Of a DNA stretch of 64,000 nucleotides, positions 59,818 to 64,000 are shown in pieces. Under the pieces are notes generated by a model that ran no database searches, was not told where the DNA came from, and saw nothing but the letters and a program-made list of their open reading frames with translations. Location: assembly GCA_903885375.1 (NCBI GenBank), contig CAISIK010000207.1:1-64000 (forward strand), in the 5' to 3' direction. Source of the stretch: an uncultured Pseudomonadota bacterium. GTDB taxonomy: Bacteria > Myxococcota_A > UBA796 > SXON01. The translations under genes and the position numbers were made by a program. The first letter of the stretch is position 1. Each line of letters opens with the position of its first letter.

Positions 59818-60537
59818 ATGTTCCTGTCCGCCTCCCTTCTCCTCGCCCCCGTCGCCCAGGCCGGTGAGCGCAACTTCGCGTTCTCCTACGGCTACGGCAC
59901 CCTCCCCCAGGGGGGCATCGAAGCGGAGGCCTACCTCACCGGCAAACAGGCGGAAGGCGGGGCCGACAGCTTCGAGTGGGAGCCGCAGGTCGAGCTGGAG
60001 TACGGCATCACCGACCACCTCGAAGGCGCGCTGTACTTCGTCACCTCGGCCACCGATTCCGGCCCGCTCACCTTCAGTGGCTACAAGGCGCGCCTGCGCT
60101 ACCGCTTCGGCAGCGAAGGCGTGGGGGCGGTCGATCCGGCGATCTACCTCGAGTACATCGGGAGCCCGAACTTCCAGAGCCACGGCCTCGAAGCGAAGTT
60201 GATCCTCGGCAAGACCGTGGGCCGCTTCGAGAGCGCGCTCAACCTCGAGTACAAGATCGGCTTCGAAGGCGAGGAGATCGGGCACGAGATCGAGCCCACC
60301 CTCGGCCTCGGCTACCGCGTAAAACCGTGGGTCACCCTCGGCGTGGAAGCGATGGGCGAAGTGGAGTTCGAAGAAGGCGAGATGGGCGGCCCCTTCGTGT
60401 GGGCCGGCCCCACCGTGCACCTCGCCGGCAAGGGCGGCCGCCTGTGGTGGACGCTGTCGGGCATCGTGGGCCTCACCGAAGCCTCGCGGGAGGACCACCA
60501 GGTCATCGTGCGTTCCCTCGTGGGCCTCAACCTCTGA
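59818..60537 (+). CDS. Outer-membrane beta-barrel protein
   Basis: The 239-residue protein has a signal peptide (MFLSASLLLAPVAQA). Amphipathic strands with acidic loops follow (VELEYGITDHLEGALYFVTSA, KARLRYRFGSEG, LGLGYRVKPWVTLGVEAMGEVEF) and it ends VIVRSLVGLNL. The strand count suggests eight to ten. ATG 59818 has GGAG six bases upstream. It shares a divergent promoter region with the FMN-binding module, which suggests joint control, and could pass a reduced or metal-bound substrate across the outer membrane. The family is not certain. Confidence 0.8.
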   Translation: MFLSASLLLAPVAQAGERNFAFSYGYGTLPQGGIEAEAYLTGKQAEGGADSFEWEPQVELEYGITDHLEGALYFVTSATDSGPLTFSGYKARLRYRFGSEGVGAVDPAIYLEYIGSPNFQSHGLEAKLILGKTVGRFESALNLEYKIGFEGEEIGHEIEPTLGLGYRVKPWVTLGVEAMGEVEFEEGEMGGPFVWAGPTVHLAGKGGRLWWTLSGIVGLTEASREDHQVIVRSLVGLNL

Positions 60538-60543
60538 GGTCCG

Positions 60544-62037
60544 TCAGGGCACGGTAACCACGACGCCGCCGCTCTCCACGTCGCCCGCTGACACACTCGC
60601 GAGCGCCCAGCGCCCGCTGTTGAGGGTGACGCCCCCCTCCGAGGCGGGCACCACCTGGGCGAGGCTCCAGCCTTCACCCGCCGCGGCGTACACCGTCACG
60701 GCCCGGCGATCTGCGGCCTCCGTCCAGGTGATCGCGCCCCCGTTCTGGCTCAGCGCGAGCGGCGCCTCCACCTCGTCGGCTACCGCCGTGACCGGCGGGG
60801 GCAGGGCGGGCGTGGGGTAGTACACGTTGGCGAAGGTGTCGAGGACGCCCGACCAGTCCTCGATGAAGGGCGAGGCGTTGTACCAGACGTTTCCTCGCGT
60901 ATGTGTCATCGATGCATCACGGCTGATGGCGATCTGGGCCGCGAACTCCTCGAAGGTCCAGGTGGAGCTGGAGCCCAGCTGGTAGAGCGCGTTGGCGGGA
61001 AAGAGCCAGGTCCCGTCGGGGAGCTGGGCATCCCACCACGGCGCGAGGAGCCCGTACTCCTGCCCGCTGTTGGTCGTTTCCCAGTAGAGCTGGGGCGCGA
61101 GGTAGTCGAGCCAGCCGGATTGCGCCCAGTGGAGCGGATCGGCGTAGAGCTCCGCATAAGGGTCGAAGCCGCTGATGCCGGACGGGTAGCCGGGCCGCCA
61201 GATGCCGAAGGGGGCGATGCCGAAGCGCACCGAGGGGCGCGTGGCCGCGATGGCCGCCGCCACATCGGCCACCAGCGCCGAGGTGTTCTCCCGGCGCCAG
61301 TCGTCGAGGGCGAGCGTGCCGCCCGCGGTGGTGTAGGCGGCGTAGGTGGCGGAGTCGGGAAAGTCGCCGTCGTCGGGGTAGGGGTAGAAGTAGTCATCGA
61401 AGTTGATGCCATCGATGTCGTAGCGGCTCACGATGTCGGTCACGACCGCCACCACGCGGGCGCGAACCACGTCGGCGCCCGGGTCCATCCACACGTCGCC
61501 GCCGTAGCCGTAGGCATACTGCGGGTAGGCGAGCGCCATGTGGCCCCCGGTGAGGCCTGACATCGACTCCGACCCGGCCTTCGCCCGGTAGGGATTGAGC
61601 CAGCCGTGCACCTCGATGCCGCGCGCGTGGGACTCGCGAATCCACACCTCGAGCGGGTCGTAGCCGGGGTCCTGGCCCTGGCTGCCGGTCAGGCAGTCGC
61701 TCCAGGGCTCGATGGCGGAGGCGTACACCGCATCGCCTTCCGGCCGGATCTGCACGAAGAGTGCGTTGAGCCCCGCTTCGTCGGCCTTCTCGACGAGGGA
61801 GACGATCTCGGCCTCCTGCTGGGCCGCCGAGAGCGAGCTCTGGCTCGGCCAGTCGATGTTGTACACCGTGGCCACGTAGAGGCCGCGAAGCTCGCGGGTG
61901 TGCCCCACCTCCACGGTGTCGGGGCCGGCCTCGCCGGAGTCCTCGCCGGTGTCGTCGTGGGTGCCCGGACCTTCGTTGCTCCCGGCATGGCGGGTGGTCG
62001 ACGTGTCGCAGGCGAGGAGGAGGAGGAGGCTGGTCAT
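60544..62037 (-). CDS. GHL10-type glycoside hydrolase-like lipoprotein
   Basis: The 497-residue protein has a short lipobox signal (MTSLLLLLAC) and an acidic linker. The body is a GHL10 (DUF187) TIM barrel: ELRGLYVATVYNIDWPSQ, FVQIRPEGDAVYAS, GIEVHGWLNPYRA, RYDIDGINFDDYFYPYP, then LDYLAPQLYWETT. The Asp pair in INFDDYFYP is the expected active-site position. A small C-terminal beta domain follows. The family is related to enzymes acting on glycans such as N-acetylglucosamine polymers; activity is not proved here. The opposite barrel gene ends seven bases away. Confidence 0.9.
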   Translation of the reverse strand: MTSLLLLLACDTSTTRHAGSNEGPGTHDDTGEDSGEAGPDTVEVGHTRELRGLYVATVYNIDWPSQSSLSAAQQEAEIVSLVEKADEAGLNALFVQIRPEGDAVYASAIEPWSDCLTGSQGQDPGYDPLEVWIRESHARGIEVHGWLNPYRAKAGSESMSGLTGGHMALAYPQYAYGYGGDVWMDPGADVVRARVVAVVTDIVSRYDIDGINFDDYFYPYPDDGDFPDSATYAAYTTAGGTLALDDWRRENTSALVADVAAAIAATRPSVRFGIAPFGIWRPGYPSGISGFDPYAELYADPLHWAQSGWLDYLAPQLYWETTNSGQEYGLLAPWWDAQLPDGTWLFPANALYQLGSSSTWTFEEFAAQIAISRDASMTHTRGNVWYNASPFIEDWSGVLDTFANVYYPTPALPPPVTAVADEVEAPLALSQNGGAITWTEAADRRAVTVYAAAGEGWSLAQVVPASEGGVTLNSGRWALASVSAGDVESGGVVVTVP

Positions 62038-62092
62038 CACGGGCGGACGGTATCGCGACGGGCGGGCGGGGGCCCGGGCGTTAGGGGCCGGC

Positions 62093-63208
62093 GTGGCCGG
62101 TGCCCCCCCCGATCCCGACTTCTTCGCCCTCGTGGAGTGGCTCCGGGACCGCGGCGGGTTCGTGGGCCCCTTGCGGCTCGCGCAGGTCGGTGGCCAGCGC
62201 GAGCTCTTCGCCGCGGAGGACATCGTGTCGGGGCAACGCCTGCTCTCGGTGCCGCTTCGCGCCTGCCTGAATGATGCGCGAGCGAGGGAAACCCGGGCGG
62301 GGGCGGCCGTGTACGCGGGATGGGAGGGCCCCGCCCGCGAGGGTGTGGCGCTGGCCGCGGCCTTCGCCGAGGTCCGCGCCTCTGGCGACCCGGAGTGGCA
62401 GCCCTACCTGCGCACGGTGCCGTCGCGGGTGGAGGGCCGCCCGGCCGAGCTGTCGGCGGCCGATCGGGAGGCGTGCGAGGGCACGCTCGTGGGCGCCCTC
62501 CTCGGCGATCTCGGGTGCCGCCACCAGCTCGAGTGGAGCTGGCTCGCGAAGGATGCCCAGGTCTTCGAAGGGTCGCCCGGCGCCTGGTCGGAGGTGCGGG
62601 CGCTCGTCACCAGCCGCCAGTACCACCTGCACCCCTACGAGGGCACGGCGCTCGTGCCGGTGGCCGACCTCTTCAACCACACGCGCTCTCCCGACGTGGA
62701 CTGGACGTTCGACCGGGATCGCGGCCGCTTCGAGGTGCACGCGCGTCGCGCGGCCTCCGCGGGTGCGCCGCTCCGCACCTCCTACGGGGCCAAGTCCAAC
62801 GCGCGGCTCCTCGTGCACTACGGGTTCACGCTCGCCGAAAACGCTGACGATGAGGTGATGGTCGACCTCGGTGAGCTCGGCGTGGCCTGCCTCGGCTATC
62901 CGCAGTGGGGTGGCGATCTCGCGGAGCTGCGGCGGGGGCTCGGCATCGACAGCGGCACGCCCGCCTCGCGGCGGTCGGGGTGGCGCCGGCTGTGTCGCGC
63001 CCTCGTGGAGCGCCGGTTTCGGCTCCGGAGGGTGCCCGCGGATCACCCCGCGCGGGTGGACCTGGAGCGGGTCGTCTCCGGGGAGCGCCGGGTCATCGAG
63101 GCCTGGCTCATCCGCTGTGCGCGCGGGCTCGCCCAGGTGGTGGAGCGGGGGGCCTCCCCGCCCCGGCGGTTGCGCCTCGTGGCCGGCCGGCACCGCCGCG
63201 ATCAGTGA
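62093..63208 (+). CDS. SET-domain protein methyltransferase (SETD/RuBisCO-LSMT type)
   Basis: The 371-residue protein has the layout of eukaryotic lysine methyltransferases of the SETD3/SETD6/LSMT group. An early SET part reads LAQVGGQRELFAAEDIVSGQRLLSVPL, a helical insert follows, and the core signature is LVPVADLFNHTRSPDVDW with the conserved N-H pair, then TSYGAKSNARLLVHYGFTLAENADDEV. A C-terminal helical substrate-binding part completes it. It should methylate Lys (or His) in a protein with SAM; a target is unknown. The start is GTG 62093, divergent from the GHL10 gene. Its end overlaps the opposite CotH-like gene by 7 bases. Such genes in bacteria are sparse and often acquired. Confidence 0.88.
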   Translation: MAGAPPDPDFFALVEWLRDRGGFVGPLRLAQVGGQRELFAAEDIVSGQRLLSVPLRACLNDARARETRAGAAVYAGWEGPAREGVALAAAFAEVRASGDPEWQPYLRTVPSRVEGRPAELSAADREACEGTLVGALLGDLGCRHQLEWSWLAKDAQVFEGSPGAWSEVRALVTSRQYHLHPYEGTALVPVADLFNHTRSPDVDWTFDRDRGRFEVHARRAASAGAPLRTSYGAKSNARLLVHYGFTLAENADDEVMVDLGELGVACLGYPQWGGDLAELRRGLGIDSGTPASRRSGWRRLCRALVERRFRLRRVPADHPARVDLERVVSGERRVIEAWLIRCARGLAQVVERGASPPRRLRLVAGRHRRDQ

Positions 63209-64000
63209 TCGGCCACGCTCGAACGCAGCTGCGCAGGGCGGTCCTCGATCCAGGTCTGGAAGCAGGAGGCCTTGGCGTGGAAGGTGTCGATCCCCCACGG
63301 CCAGCGCGGGTCGGCCGCCACCGAGTCGGCGATGCGCGCTTCGGTCTCGGCGGCGAACCCGGCGAGGTCGGTCTCCTCCATGAGGTCGGCGATCTCGAGG
63401 GTGTGCGCCTCCACATCGGCCCAGCACGCGGCGTTGGCCCGGCACCATCGGGTGAGGTACGCGCCCGCCGTGGTGTTGAGCGCATCGAAGTACCCGGGTT
63501 CGCAGGGGCGATCCTCGTCGGGTGGGTAGGAGTAGCTCCAGGTGGAGTCCGCCCCCCAGGGGGATAGCGTCACGGAATCGGTGAGCGGGTCGTGATACAG
63601 ATAATAGTTGTTCAGGTTGTACGAATAACTATCGTTGTGGTTGACCGCCCGTTCGAGCGCGATGTATCGCGTAAGCCGCGCCCAGTCGAAGTGGGCCCGG
63701 ATCTCTTCCTCCTCCCCGCTGGCGGCGGCGGCGCAGGCCCGCGGGAGACCTGATTCGTCGTGGGCTTCGCCGAGGTCCTGCGGGGGGTAGTCGCCGCAGT
63801 CCCGGTCGAAGTCGCAGCTGCGACACATCTCGTAGAGGCCGCCGTTGCTGTCGGGCCAGTTCGCCTCCACGAACTGGTCGTCCATCGACTCCACGATGGT
63901 GTAGAGGCCGACCAGGTCGCCGTTGAACCGCACGTTGGCGTAGCCGGTGCGGGGGGCGGGGTTTCCGGCGAGCCGCCAGGTGCGGTAGGCGAGGGTCTCC
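63202..64000 (-). CDS. CotH kinase family protein (5' end outside window)
   Basis: At least 265 residues are visible; the N-terminal part lies beyond the right edge. The segment NVRFNGDLVGLYTIVESMDDQFVEANW is the conserved core of CotH proteins (atypical kinases), and later ARLTRYIALERAVNHNDSYSYNLNNYYLYHDP has the expected helix with Asp/Asn metal ligands. Cys pairs (CRSCDFDRDC) suggest export and disulfides. A CotH protein phosphorylates a partner on the cell surface or spore. The first start in the visible part (GTG 63933) is internal. Its stop overlaps the SET gene by 7 bases. Confidence 0.88.
   Translation of the reverse strand, partial: ETLAYRTWRLAGNPAPRTGYANVRFNGDLVGLYTIVESMDDQFVEANWPDSNGGLYEMCRSCDFDRDCGDYPPQDLGEAHDESGLPRACAAAASGEEEEIRAHFDWARLTRYIALERAVNHNDSYSYNLNNYYLYHDPLTDSVTLSPWGADSTWSYSYPPDEDRPCEPGYFDALNTTAGAYLTRWCRANAACWADVEAHTLEIADLMEETDLAGFAAETEARIADSVAADPRWPWGIDTFHAKASCFQTWIEDRPAQLRSSVADH

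Overview
The window is about 70% G+C by eye and gene-dense. Third codon positions are almost all G or C, GTG/TTG starts are common, and many genes overlap by 4 bases (ATGA or GTGA). Long Asp/Cys-rich MopE-type repeats, C-terminal Cys + membrane segment + Arg-cluster anchors, eukaryote-like Ser/Thr kinases, lamin-tail proteins and many short lipoprotein signals point to the phylum Myxococcota or a close former-deltaproteobacterial lineage. I cannot name a species. No rRNA, tRNA, CRISPR array or intact insertion sequence was seen.

Layout. 1-6 kb: TonB/AgmX-like protein, thioredoxin-rhodanese fusion, leuS, glpD. 5.9-12.2 kb: remnant of a surface beta-helix gene, then a co-directional surface cluster (PhoX-like lipoprotein, DUF2252 protein, outer-membrane barrel, two lamin-tail lipoproteins). 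12.2-13.9 kb: decayed membrane glycosyltransferase. 13.9-18 kb: transmembrane Ser/Thr kinase overlapping an FHA/winged-helix protein. 18-27 kb: secreted proteins, Asp/Thr lipoprotein, GFA-GNAT fusion, AraC regulator, alcohol dehydrogenase, DUF922 protein. 26.9-32.6 kb: TrhA, PMT-like membrane protein, methyltransferase, amidase, hydrolase. 32.6-39.7 kb: MopE/fibrinogen-like lipoprotein, GH39-like hydrolase, beta-helix protein, second PMT-like protein. 39.8-43.5 kb: GldF/GldG/DUF4340 transport operon. 43.6-48.3 kb: outer-membrane barrel, then a pilin / ECF sigma / anti-sigma operon in which the anti-sigma gene is split by one in-frame TAG, then a degenerate GGDEF protein. 48.4-50.4 kb: minCDE. 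50.5-54 kb: sulfatase-fold, RmlC-like and GNAT-fold genes. 54-58 kb: degenerate 6-phosphogluconolactonase and two choice-of-anchor V surface proteins. 58-60.5 kb: ApbE / membrane protein / FMN-binding protein module with a divergent barrel gene. 60.5-64 kb: GHL10-type lipoprotein, SET-domain methyltransferase, CotH-like protein cut by the window end.

The central cell-biology genes (leuS, glpD, minCDE) sit among a large surface and envelope repertoire. The points most worth a second look are the TAG-split anti-sigma factor, the FMN/ApbE electron module, a 50-bp palindromic element present twice, signal peptides that mostly lack a positive n-region, the sulfatase-fold enzyme with Thr in place of Cys/Ser, and the eukaryotic-type SET methyltransferase.
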